A DNA stretch of 64,000 nucleotides from positions 1 through 64,000 of the forward strand of contig NZ_CP082905.1 of assembly GCF_023517775.1 (NCBI RefSeq), written 5' to 3'. A program made the position numbers and the translations under genes. Below are positions 51,019-60,026 of this stretch, in pieces; position 1 is the stretch's first letter, and each line of letters starts with the position of its first letter. The notes under the pieces are model-generated. The model worked only from the letters and a program-made list of their open reading frames with translations. It was not told the DNA's origin and did not search any database. This DNA comes from Mixta hanseatica (GTDB taxonomy: Bacteria > Pseudomonadota > Gammaproteobacteria > Enterobacterales > Enterobacteriaceae).

Positions 51019-54000
51019 CTACTCCAGCGTTTTTTGGGGTTTATGGCCAAACTCCGGCTCGGGTTCGCTGCGCTCATGGCGCATGACGTTTACTCCATCG
51101 TTCATCATCGTGGCGCGGTCTTCCCGCTCCGGCGACAGGTGATAGTCGCGGTAATCGAATGCCTCCTCTTCACGCAGCTCTTCCAGTGCCGCCGCAAGCG
51201 CAGCCTCGCGTTCGCTGTCCCTGTCATCCGGTGCGCTCCGCGCCTCATCGGGCATGACGGGTTCCGGCTCTTTCTCCTCCTGCTCCTGTGCCGCTTTAAC
51301 GGCTTTCTCCAGCGCCTCGGCCTCGCGACGATCCAGCTCCTCACCCCCCGACTCTGCAGCTGCCGGCGCATTCCTGTCATCGTGACGCTCACTGTGTTCA
51401 GCCGCGAGCACCACCGGGCTGTCCGGGTTGTCCTTCATCAGCTGCAGCGCCTCAGCAATATCCGCGGCTTCCAGCACCTTTCCGTGCTTTTCCCCACGCT
51501 GCAGCACGATGCGGCTGCCGTCCGCTGCCCCTTCATAGTGAGCGGCAGAAAAATCCACTTCCCCGCTTGAGGGCGAAACGGGAACGTGCCAGTTGCCCCG
51601 CTGTCTTCCGTGCTCGTTAATAACCGGCCAGAGCATCTCCGGCGTTTTACCCGCCATAAACCGCGCATCCGCCGTCAGGTCCTGGTCAACCCGGTCCGCC
51701 AGTCGCGTCCCGGACACCGGCAGGCTTTTCTCCCATGCCTGCACCTCCCGTCCCGCACGCACGTCCTCCGCCCGCATCAGCACGTCGTGCACCGTCTGGC
51801 GCCGCCCGCTTTTGCTTTCAACCCGGTCGGCCCAGCCGGACAGGTTGTCGAAGTAGGTCTGAACGTGTTCTTTTGCCCTTGAGAGCTGCACATAGGTGCT
51901 GTCCAGGGCGGCCATCATTTTGCGCGCCCCCTCTTCCCCGAACAGGCCAATCAGGTATTTTACTGACGCGCCCTGCGAGCTGTAGGTGGTGACGCCGTAG
52001 CCGTAGTCCAGATGACGGTCGGCGTAACGCGCGGCCGGCTCAAATGACAGCTGACGGTCGCCGGTATCAAGCGTGATTTTTCCGTCCGCCGCAATGCCTG
52101 ACACCACGGCCATGTCGCTGGCGCGCAGGTTGCGGTCGCGGTCGGTGGCCGTCAGGCGGATTTTTTCACCGGGGCTGATTTCCCTCGTCACCTCCTCAAA
52201 TACCGCCACCTCTTCCTTGCGCAGTTCGGCAGGTCTGACCCAGCGGTCAGCGGCTCCGTCAAGCCCGGCCATGCGCACCACGCCGCTTTCTGCGTCTGTT
52301 TTGCCGATCCGGTAATACTGTTCGCCCCGCTTAACCACTTTCCCCTCCTGCTCTTCCCAGAACGCCTGCCGCCCGAGGTCGGCATTACTGTTATTAATGC
52401 GCATCAGCAGCGGCAGCGTGACACCGTCACCCAGCGTGCCCTGCTCCCGAAGGCGCGCATGCACCGCCTCATTTATGGCCTGGCGATCGGCATTGAGCTC
52501 CGTCACGATAAGCGTGTTGTCACGCGCCTCCGCCGTGCGCCCGCTGTAATCGTCCGCAATAAGGCCGATGAGGTCCGGGCCCGTTTTCTCATCCGGACCG
52601 GTCTCCTCTTTTTCCATTTTGCTGCCGTCCATCGTGCTGCTTTCCGGCACGTAGGCGCCCGGCTGGCGCGGCACGCTCTGCGGGCTGGTTTCGGCCGTTA
52701 TCCGTACCGCCTCACGCACGTTGCCGGCAATAACGGCCTCCACGGCAGGCTTCAGCGCGGGGATCTGACGCACGATTTCCTTCATCACCGCGACATCGGC
52801 CGCGCTGCGTTCAAGCGCCAGTGCAAAGGGCGCACCGGACTCCAGCGATTTCAGCTGGTCCTGGTCACCGCTCAGAACGGCGCGGCCGCCGCCTTCGGCG
52901 ATCACGTTCATCAGCGAGGCCATCTGGGCGTTGCCGTTCATGGACGATTCATCGATGACAAAGAGGGTGTTTCGGAAGTCACGCGCCTGCCCGGCGGCCT
53001 GCCACTGGCTGCTTTCGCTGAGAAAGCTGGCGATGGTCTGCGAAGGAATGCCCGCGTCGGAAAGTTCACTGACGGCGCGGTGCGTGGGTGCCAGGCCGCG
53101 AATTTCCGGGCCGTCCGCCACGGCTGCCAGCGCCGCCGCCACGGTGCGGTACTGCGTGGTTTTCCCCACCCCGGCGTAACCCTGGATGGCGGTGAAGCGG
53201 TCGCGCGTGGTCAGGATAAGGTTGCCCGCCCCGCGCTGCCCCTCCGTCAGGCCAGCCGCGTTCTCCTCACTCAGCCCCCCTGTCAGCAGCGGCTTCACGC
53301 TGTTTTTTCCTTCGGCGACGTGGCGCAGGATAGATACTTCGTTTTCAAAGTTTTCGCGCGAGATGTATCTGCCTGCCGCGCCCTGCTCCGCGCTGAGTTC
53401 AAAAATCTCGCCGCGCTGCACCAGGCGTGACAGCTCCTCCTGCGCACGATCGGGGGTTATGCTGCGGTCTGTACTGATAACGTTAGCCAGCACCCGGACC
53501 CCCGTGAACGTGACGTCCGTGCCGGCGGCTTTCTCAATGGCCAGGCGCATTACGCGCTCCGGCTGCGACATCCTGCGCGATTCCAGCTCGCGCAGCGCGT
53601 CGGTCAGGTCGCTTTCGCCCGAGAGCGACTTAATGCCCTGCGTCACGCTCACCACCGGGCGGTTTTCCTCCAGCCGGCGGCCGATGGTGACCTCGTCCAG
53701 CGGGGTGAAGGCGATGACATTTGAGCCGCTGCGGCGCAGCATGTTGACGGTCGCGTCGTTCACTTCTTTGCCCGCCAGCACCGCCACCACGCTGCCCTCC
53801 GTGCGCCGCGTGGCACCAAAGGACTCTGTATAGGCGTAATCGGCGTACAGCGGCGCGTTGCGGTCCAGCTTCACGCGCTCGCCTTTTGCGTTTTCCATCA
53901 GGATGACGTCCTTAAACAGCCAGCGTCCCTCTTTCACACCGGTGACGGTCAGCCGCTCGCCGCTGCCGGCACGGCTGCCGAGCTCAGCCGTGGCGCGCAG

Positions 54001-56139
54001 CTGCTCGCCCTCTCGCAGCTCCAGCTTTTTCTCCCGGAACAGCCGGTAATGGCTGTCAATGCTGCTGATGCTGATCCCATGTTTCTGGCCCTTTTCGTCC
54101 GACACCGTCAGCAGGTTGTGACGCTCGCTGACGCCGGTAATGGTAAAAACCGACTTCTGCCCCGGCCCCTCGTGCTGCTCCAGCACCATGCCCGCGCGGT
54201 ACACGCTGCGGTCGTTGCGGTTGGTGGCGTCCAGCCACACCGGCACCCGTACCGTGGCCTCACCCAGTACCCGTCCGAGCTGGCCCTCATCGGTCAGGAT
54301 TTCCCGGGTGCGGGCCGTGAGCTGGTCGCGCGTGCGCGCGTTGCCCGCCTGCAGCGATACCGGACGCCCCAGCGCCTTTTCCTGGGCGTAGTAGCGCGCC
54401 GCCACGCTGAGCCGGTCTTCTACCGTGTCCTTCTGCACCATCGTCACGCGTACGTTTTCGGTTTTCGGGGTGGCGGTGAACTGCTTCACGCCCGCGCTGC
54501 TCAGCACTTCGGACGCAAAGCCCGCCGTTCGCCTGGCGTGCGTGTCGGTCACAAGCGTGGTGCCCTCCTGCTGCGCGGCCGCTTTCAGCACGTCGTGCAG
54601 CCCGGAGGTATTAAACCGCTCAGCCTCCGCGACCAGCACCAGCGGACGTGCCGGCAGCTCAGCGGTTTTCATCTCCTCCGCCGTCATAAGCATCACACCG
54701 GGTTTATCCCCGAAGGTGGCCTGCTGGCGCTTTCGCGCAGCTCCGTCGGCCGCCACCACGATTAACGGACGTTTGTTTTCGCCGGCCATCGCCATGATGC
54801 TGCGGTTCAGATCGCTGATGAACTGCGTGCCGCCGCGCACATCGATGAGCGACACGGCACGATCGCCGTCAGCCACCTGCACCAGCACGCCCTTTTCTCC
54901 CGCCAGTGCCAGAAGCCCGCCGCGTTTCTCCGCAAGACCTGCGGCCAGCTGCGCCAGGCGCGCCTCGTCGCGGACGTGGGCTGCGGTGGTGAACAGCGTC
55001 TGGTTCTTGTCCACGGCGATCAGCTGACCGCGCCCGATGGCATTATCAATGGCACTGCGGGCCTGACCGTACACACCCGGCTCAACCGGGACGTGATTCA
55101 GCACGCTCGTCATCACGTCGTCGTAGGTCACGCGCACGCTTTTTGAGGACAGGCGATCAATCGCCTCGCGCACCGCACCGTCCAGCAAGGAAGGTGTGGC
55201 CACCTTTTTCTCTTCATTGGCGCTTTTTGCCTCCAGCGTCTGGCGGCGCGCCGCCACTTCCTGCCTGAACGTCTCCGCATCAAAACCGGTACCCTTCAGC
55301 ACTGACTGCCAGTGTTCGCGCAGCGTTTCGGGATCTTCAAAATGTTTGGCCTGCCGGGAGTCGAGCGCAGCCATGCTCTTTTGCTTCGCCGTGGCGTTCT
55401 CGCCGACCAGATCGACTATCTCTTGGCGGCGCGAGGAAAACGGCTTTACCGGCACGCCGGTGATGTCCCATTCGCCGCGCGGGCCGGTGTCTTCCGTCTG
55501 GTAGCCCGCCGGCTCAATAATGGAACGGAAATGGCCGCGATAGAGCGCGCCGATGCTGACCTGCTCGTTCCACACCACGTCGGTAAAGCCCTGTTTGCCG
55601 TTGATATCGGTGGAAAGGGTTTTCCAGCCGTTTTCCGAGAGCGTGGCGTTGGCAATGACCGCGTGCGTGTGCATCGCCGGGTCCAGGTTGCGGCTGGTAT
55701 CGTGCATGAAGGTGGCAATTACCAGATTGCCGGTTTTCTCCATTTCGGTGATGCCGTCGGTCATGGTGCGCGTGGTGGCCAGCTTCTCCACCTCGTCCAG
55801 CGTGCGCCGCACCGCCTCTTTATGGGCATCCACCAGGAAGGTATCGCCGGTTACCAGCGCCAGTACCGACGCGCTTTTGGGCGCCGAGAACGTCAGGTCA
55901 TAGCCCGGGCGGTGTTTATTAATCCCGCCCTCCATGCGACGCATGTCAGTGCCGTCCGGCAGCTGACCTTCCAGCACCGCCACGAAAGTATCGCGGTTTA
56001 CCGGGCCTTCCAGGCCCAGGTTTTCCGCACCGGTGCCGTACCACTCCGTGGACTGCTCGCCGAGAAAGTAATAGTTATCTTCACTGGTATAGTAGGCGCC
56101 GGCCTTGCCGGCGTTTTTGACTGAAGAGACTGACAGCAT
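51019..56139 (-). CDS. traI: Conjugative relaxase/helicase TraI
   Basis: A 1706-residue F-type TraI. The N-terminal trans-esterase domain has catalytic tyrosines at 16/17 and 23/24 (AGAYYTSEDNYYFLG) and the metal site FMHDTSRNLDPAMHTHAVI. A vestigial helicase region follows. The active RecD-like helicase has Walker A GYAGVGKTTQYRTVA near residue 986 and VIDESSMNGNAQM. The C-terminal tail is acidic/helical. It nicks oriT, stays covalently bound to the 5' end and unwinds the strand for export. It starts 8 bp after the traD stop. Confidence 0.95.
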   Translation of the reverse strand: MLSVSSVKNAGKAGAYYTSEDNYYFLGEQSTEWYGTGAENLGLEGPVNRDTFVAVLEGQLPDGTDMRRMEGGINKHRPGYDLTFSAPKSASVLALVTGDTFLVDAHKEAVRRTLDEVEKLATTRTMTDGITEMEKTGNLVIATFMHDTSRNLDPAMHTHAVIANATLSENGWKTLSTDINGKQGFTDVVWNEQVSIGALYRGHFRSIIEPAGYQTEDTGPRGEWDITGVPVKPFSSRRQEIVDLVGENATAKQKSMAALDSRQAKHFEDPETLREHWQSVLKGTGFDAETFRQEVAARRQTLEAKSANEEKKVATPSLLDGAVREAIDRLSSKSVRVTYDDVMTSVLNHVPVEPGVYGQARSAIDNAIGRGQLIAVDKNQTLFTTAAHVRDEARLAQLAAGLAEKRGGLLALAGEKGVLVQVADGDRAVSLIDVRGGTQFISDLNRSIMAMAGENKRPLIVVAADGAARKRQQATFGDKPGVMLMTAEEMKTAELPARPLVLVAEAERFNTSGLHDVLKAAAQQEGTTLVTDTHARRTAGFASEVLSSAGVKQFTATPKTENVRVTMVQKDTVEDRLSVAARYYAQEKALGRPVSLQAGNARTRDQLTARTREILTDEGQLGRVLGEATVRVPVWLDATNRNDRSVYRAGMVLEQHEGPGQKSVFTITGVSERHNLLTVSDEKGQKHGISISSIDSHYRLFREKKLELREGEQLRATAELGSRAGSGERLTVTGVKEGRWLFKDVILMENAKGERVKLDRNAPLYADYAYTESFGATRRTEGSVVAVLAGKEVNDATVNMLRRSGSNVIAFTPLDEVTIGRRLEENRPVVSVTQGIKSLSGESDLTDALRELESRRMSQPERVMRLAIEKAAGTDVTFTGVRVLANVISTDRSITPDRAQEELSRLVQRGEIFELSAEQGAAGRYISRENFENEVSILRHVAEGKNSVKPLLTGGLSEENAAGLTEGQRGAGNLILTTRDRFTAIQGYAGVGKTTQYRTVAAALAAVADGPEIRGLAPTHRAVSELSDAGIPSQTIASFLSESSQWQAAGQARDFRNTLFVIDESSMNGNAQMASLMNVIAEGGGRAVLSGDQDQLKSLESGAPFALALERSAADVAVMKEIVRQIPALKPAVEAVIAGNVREAVRITAETSPQSVPRQPGAYVPESSTMDGSKMEKEETGPDEKTGPDLIGLIADDYSGRTAEARDNTLIVTELNADRQAINEAVHARLREQGTLGDGVTLPLLMRINNSNADLGRQAFWEEQEGKVVKRGEQYYRIGKTDAESGVVRMAGLDGAADRWVRPAELRKEEVAVFEEVTREISPGEKIRLTATDRDRNLRASDMAVVSGIAADGKITLDTGDRQLSFEPAARYADRHLDYGYGVTTYSSQGASVKYLIGLFGEEGARKMMAALDSTYVQLSRAKEHVQTYFDNLSGWADRVESKSGRRQTVHDVLMRAEDVRAGREVQAWEKSLPVSGTRLADRVDQDLTADARFMAGKTPEMLWPVINEHGRQRGNWHVPVSPSSGEVDFSAAHYEGAADGSRIVLQRGEKHGKVLEAADIAEALQLMKDNPDSPVVLAAEHSERHDDRNAPAAAESGGEELDRREAEALEKAVKAAQEQEEKEPEPVMPDEARSAPDDRDSEREAALAAALEELREEEAFDYRDYHLSPEREDRATMMNDGVNVMRHERSEPEPEFGHKPQKTLE

Positions 56140-56147
56140 GATTCACC

Positions 56148-58307
56148 TCAGTTGCGGTCCAGACCAAAATCCGCGTGTTTATGTTTAACCACATCCATAA
56201 CCTGCAGCGGCCGCTCAGTTTCGCGCTCTGAAACCGGTGCTGGCGCAGGGCTGTCGGCTGCAGGAGCACGTGTGGGATCAGCAACAGGCGGCGGTAAGGC
56301 GGTAACCCGGCCGCCCTTCTCGTCCGGCGCTGACTGCGCTGAGGCCGTTTCGGCGGCGTTTGTCGCGCTTTCAGCCGGCGCCGCTGCGCTCTGCGCTCCC
56401 GCTGCGGCCTGAGCGCTTTCGGCTCCCTGCTCGTCTGCAGCGGTTGCTGCCGCGTCGCCAAACAGCCTGCCCACAATCTGGCCCGCCTGGTCATCGCTGG
56501 TTTCGCCCGCCAGCGTCGCCTCGATGTCCGGGTCAAACACATCTTCCACATCGCGGGGAATACGCCCCTCAGCGATTTCGCGGTAGGCTCTCCAGGTTAG
56601 CTTCATGCGCACCACCGGCCACTCGCCCGGCAGAGTGATGTAGCACTCAAGGTCATTAAGGCTCTGCACGTCGGAATAGCTGACCAGGAACTCGTTCACC
56701 TCGTCTTTGGAGAACTGCACGCCGTCGCGAATGATGTCGATGCCGTAGCTGTACTGGTCCTTGAACTTCTTATGGCGCTGCTCGCCAATCTCCTTCTGTA
56801 CCCAGTCCGCAATCGAGCCACTGGGCGCACGGTAAAAGACGCGGGTGTTCAGCAGGTCCCAGATCGATTTAGCCGCATTGGTACCGTACGTCTCTTCCAG
56901 CTGCGGGAAGTTCTGCAGGCCGGCGACGGTACAGCCGCCGAACTTACGGCCCTCGGCGCAGAACTCCGGCAGAATGGGCAGTTTGTGCAGGGACGGCAGC
57001 TCGTCCAGGAAGATCCAGATGCGACGATTGCGGTCGGCCTTCAGGCCGAGAATGCCGGACATGGTCATATAGAGCCACGCGCTCAGTAGCGGCTTCAGCG
57101 CATTGTGGTTCTGGCCGTCGCTGGAGATAAAAATCCACGGATTGACGCCGCTTGCGTCTTCGGTGTGCAGCCAGTCGCGGATGTTAAACGGACGGCGCCC
57201 GCCCTGATCGAGCCCCTGCAGGTAACGCAGCGAGCGAACGTAGGTGGTGAGAATGGTGCGGATGGTCATCGCGGTTTTCTCGATGCTGCCGTCCACCAGG
57301 TTCGCCGCGTCTGTGCCTTCCAGGAACTGGCGCAGGTCCGCCAGGCTGATGGACATCAGCTTTTTCAGCAGCTCACCGATGCTGCGGTTCTTTTCGCGAG
57401 CCATGCGCCGGGCGGTGGCCACAAACAGCGAACGGGCCGACAGCACCCAGAACGGATCACTGCTGCCGCTGCTGTCGGGCAACAGCGAGGTGGCGAAGTT
57501 TTCAAAGTCGCCCACCGTCCGGCACTCTTCCCAGAGGTCCCACGGTGCGCAGCGCGCATCGAACGGGTTGAGAATGAGATCTTTATCCTGACGGTAAAAC
57601 GTCGGGATAAAGTTATTGCCTTTGTCGTACACGATGACGCGATCGCCGCGCTCGCGAAGCTGGCGCAGAAGGTCGTTAAGCGCGGTACTCTTGCCCGACC
57701 CGACGGTACCGTGCAGGCCAAAATTCTGCATCTCGGAGTCTTTCAGGATATGCAGACCGCAGATGCTGAGCGGGGACATCACGCCGGCCTTTCTGAGCAG
57801 ACGATTCACGACAGCAGGACTTGTCGCGAGAATACGGCCGCCGGTAAGCTCGCTCTCGCGCTGTTTAGCACCTTTGTTGCCCAGAAACCAGGTGATGGCC
57901 ATAATGGCGGCGACGAAGGAGAACGCCGCAATGCCCCAGCCGTAAAACGCCGTGTCCTTGACGTGCTGGCCCATGAGCACAAAGTACGGATCGTTCATCA
58001 CCTGCAGCGCCGTGTGTTTAAACGCCACCACCTCGCCGTTTGGCCGCTCAAAGTGAAAGGTCCAGCCGGACTGAGAGGGTCTGCCGGAGAGCTTCGACAG
58101 CGGCATGATGAACCACTTAATCAGCCAGTAGGCGCTGCCGTGAATGAACTCCTGCAGCGTGAGCCGCAGGAGCATCCAAGAAAAGAATATCAGCACAGAA
58201 AAGAGCACAACCCAGTAGGAGGCGATATTCATGATCTGCACAAACATGCCGATCATGTATTTCATCACCTGGCCGCCCTGGGTGAAGTCGCGGGCGTTGA
58301 GGCTCAT
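56148..58307 (-). CDS. traD: Type IV coupling protein TraD
   Basis: A 719-residue coupling ATPase. Two N-terminal transmembrane helices (VVLFSVLIFFSWMLLRLTL and a second near residue 130) precede the ATPase domain with Walker A HGTVGSGKSTALNDLL near residue 199 and Walker B IWIFLDELPSL. A long Ala/Pro/Gln-rich tail ends FGLDRN, the segment that in F contacts TraM. It hands the TraI-DNA complex to the secretion channel. It is in the operon with traI. Confidence 0.95.
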   Translation of the reverse strand: MSLNARDFTQGGQVMKYMIGMFVQIMNIASYWVVLFSVLIFFSWMLLRLTLQEFIHGSAYWLIKWFIMPLSKLSGRPSQSGWTFHFERPNGEVVAFKHTALQVMNDPYFVLMGQHVKDTAFYGWGIAAFSFVAAIMAITWFLGNKGAKQRESELTGGRILATSPAVVNRLLRKAGVMSPLSICGLHILKDSEMQNFGLHGTVGSGKSTALNDLLRQLRERGDRVIVYDKGNNFIPTFYRQDKDLILNPFDARCAPWDLWEECRTVGDFENFATSLLPDSSGSSDPFWVLSARSLFVATARRMAREKNRSIGELLKKLMSISLADLRQFLEGTDAANLVDGSIEKTAMTIRTILTTYVRSLRYLQGLDQGGRRPFNIRDWLHTEDASGVNPWIFISSDGQNHNALKPLLSAWLYMTMSGILGLKADRNRRIWIFLDELPSLHKLPILPEFCAEGRKFGGCTVAGLQNFPQLEETYGTNAAKSIWDLLNTRVFYRAPSGSIADWVQKEIGEQRHKKFKDQYSYGIDIIRDGVQFSKDEVNEFLVSYSDVQSLNDLECYITLPGEWPVVRMKLTWRAYREIAEGRIPRDVEDVFDPDIEATLAGETSDDQAGQIVGRLFGDAAATAADEQGAESAQAAAGAQSAAAPAESATNAAETASAQSAPDEKGGRVTALPPPVADPTRAPAADSPAPAPVSERETERPLQVMDVVKHKHADFGLDRN

Positions 58308-58480
58308 TGAAAATCCTTTATGTGGAAACAGTGGTAAACGTGCAGAGCTGCGGACAGGCGTATGCCAGGCAGGTAGCTGCGCGGGGTTTAATTACGGTGT
58401 GAACGTGCCCTGCTGGGCTGACGTGATATTCCGCCTCCTCCGCCAGACGCAGGGCGCGTCAGGCTGTGCGGCGGGCGGTC

Positions 58481-59398
58481 TCAGCGGTCTGAAACCTGAA
58501 ACAGCGGCTGGTTAATCTGGTACTCGACAAACTGCTTTTCGGCGCCAGAAAGGGCGCGAAAATGCGCGGAAAAACGACGGATACAGTTCATCAGGTTAGT
58601 GGTATTGGTAAAAAACACCGGGCATACCGCGCGAACTTCCTGCAGCACGGGCTGAATGATCGACGTAAACGCATCGAGCTCCCCGGTTTCTTTCATGTCG
58701 CTTTCGATAAGCTCTTCATGCTCTGTAACCGGACACACCGTCACGCCCGGATAGGCGTAAAGCACACGCAGCGTGTCCGCGTAGTCGCGTACTTTGCAGT
58801 CAAAGGCGTCTTCCAGCGCCGGCAGGCGGTTGTTGCTTCTGGCAGGCGAAAGCAGCCGTTCAGGCTCCACGGTCGCGGCAGTATAGTATTCGGTCTGCTG
58901 CCGGATAATCCCGGCCGGGTCTGCGCGACGCCAGATAGCCGGTTCACGTACAGACGGCCTGTCGCCGGCATTCACGGTCAGGCGAGGCTGACAGGATGCG
59001 GGTATCCAGTTTTTCGTGAGGTCGGGAGCCTTATCCCGGAACGGCGTATTCCGGACGCCACTCCAGAGATGAATGACGTCCGTTGCCGCATCGTCTGCAC
59101 CCACGATGTGCATATGTACCCGGTGCAAAGACACATCGCCCTGCACGAACCAGCGGGTAATTACGGTAATATCCGTTACGTAAGTGTCCGTATTCAGCAG
59201 AATGCCGTGAATGGCCTTACGGCCTTTTTTACGGCAGACATAATGCAGGCGCTTATTTGGCGACGGGAACCGAACGGTAATATCTCTTTCAGCCTGCAGA
59301 TGCAAACCCAGCTCAGGAATTTCGACATCAATTAAATCAACAGAGATATTTGAGTAGTTAAGAAAAAAAGAGGGGGTCAGATGAATTAGCATTATCAC
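58481..59398 (-). CDS. Unknown 305-aa protein in the traT position
   Basis: A 305-residue protein between the traS-like gene and traD, where F has traT. It has no lipoprotein signal or transmembrane helix, so it is not TraT. Visible features: IDVEIPELGLHLQAERDITV, then VSLHRVHMHIVGADDAATDV, a central NWIPASCQPRLTVNAGDRPS and a helical C-terminal third (FFTNTTNLMNCIRRFSAHFR). I recognise no family. The same strand suggests expression with the tra operon. GC content is close to its neighbours. Confidence 0.75.
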   Translation of the reverse strand: MIMLIHLTPSFFLNYSNISVDLIDVEIPELGLHLQAERDITVRFPSPNKRLHYVCRKKGRKAIHGILLNTDTYVTDITVITRWFVQGDVSLHRVHMHIVGADDAATDVIHLWSGVRNTPFRDKAPDLTKNWIPASCQPRLTVNAGDRPSVREPAIWRRADPAGIIRQQTEYYTAATVEPERLLSPARSNNRLPALEDAFDCKVRDYADTLRVLYAYPGVTVCPVTEHEELIESDMKETGELDAFTSIIQPVLQEVRAVCPVFFTNTTNLMNCIRRFSAHFRALSGAEKQFVEYQINQPLFQVSDR

Positions 59399-59464
59399 CT
59401 CAAATCTTTAATTAAAGAAACATTGCCCGCCATTTTATGACGGGCCTAACGTGAAGATGGGCAA

Positions 59465-59998
59465 TTATCGATTTAAATTATCTTTTGCGGCGCTTAAAAC
59501 ACCAAATAAACCAGCCAACTGAAAGCGGGATATATCAAAATTAAAAGCGAGTGCAATAATCACTGTGGATAACAGAGATATACCTGCTAATGCTATGATA
59601 TTTAATATTGAAAAGACAGAAACCAACCCAGCCACAACTATGGCAGCAACCCAAACCAGATAGTAAACCTTTACTTTTTTGGTATAGATTCTCACTATCT
59701 CATACCTTTGCCCGGCGTCTTTAGGGAGCATGGAAAAAATCCGCCCATACCCACTCATAAATAAAGTAATAAATACCCAAAAAAATATTGATATTACCCC
59801 AACACCCTGCCAAACCGTCTTAATGTACACATCGGTGTATATACAAGCAATGTAAAAGCAGAAATATATCAACGCAGGTAATAGTCCACCCTTAATGCTT
59901 TGAAAAACACCTGGAACTACCGAATTTGACCTGGCAAGCTCTTCCGAGATTTGCCTCACCTCAAGTTTAATTTGATTATATGTGATACTCATACTCAA
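59465..59998 (-). CDS. traS: TraS-like entry exclusion protein
   Basis: A 177-residue inner-membrane protein with four hydrophobic segments (LLPALIYFCFYIACIY, VGVISIFFWVFITLFM, VWVAAIVVAGLVSVF, IALAGISLLSTVIIALAF) directly downstream of traG, the place and size of F TraS. TraS proteins diverge strongly between plasmids and act in the recipient to block DNA entry by recognising the donor TraG. Assignment rests on position and topology. The DNA is more AT-rich than traG or traD, as usual for traS. Confidence 0.78.
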   Translation of the reverse strand: MSMSITYNQIKLEVRQISEELARSNSVVPGVFQSIKGGLLPALIYFCFYIACIYTDVYIKTVWQGVGVISIFFWVFITLFMSGYGRIFSMLPKDAGQRYEIVRIYTKKVKVYYLVWVAAIVVAGLVSVFSILNIIALAGISLLSTVIIALAFNFDISRFQLAGLFGVLSAAKDNLNR

Positions 59999-60026
59999 AC
60001 CTCAATTTTAAATTAGTGACCATTGG

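Noticed and set aside
52459..53430. 323-codon plus-strand frame opposite traI
   Set aside because: Shadow of the GC-rich traI gene, with arginine/histidine-rich antisense composition.
57105..58310. 401-codon plus-strand frame opposite traD
   Set aside because: Shadow of traD; no ribosome binding site or family features.
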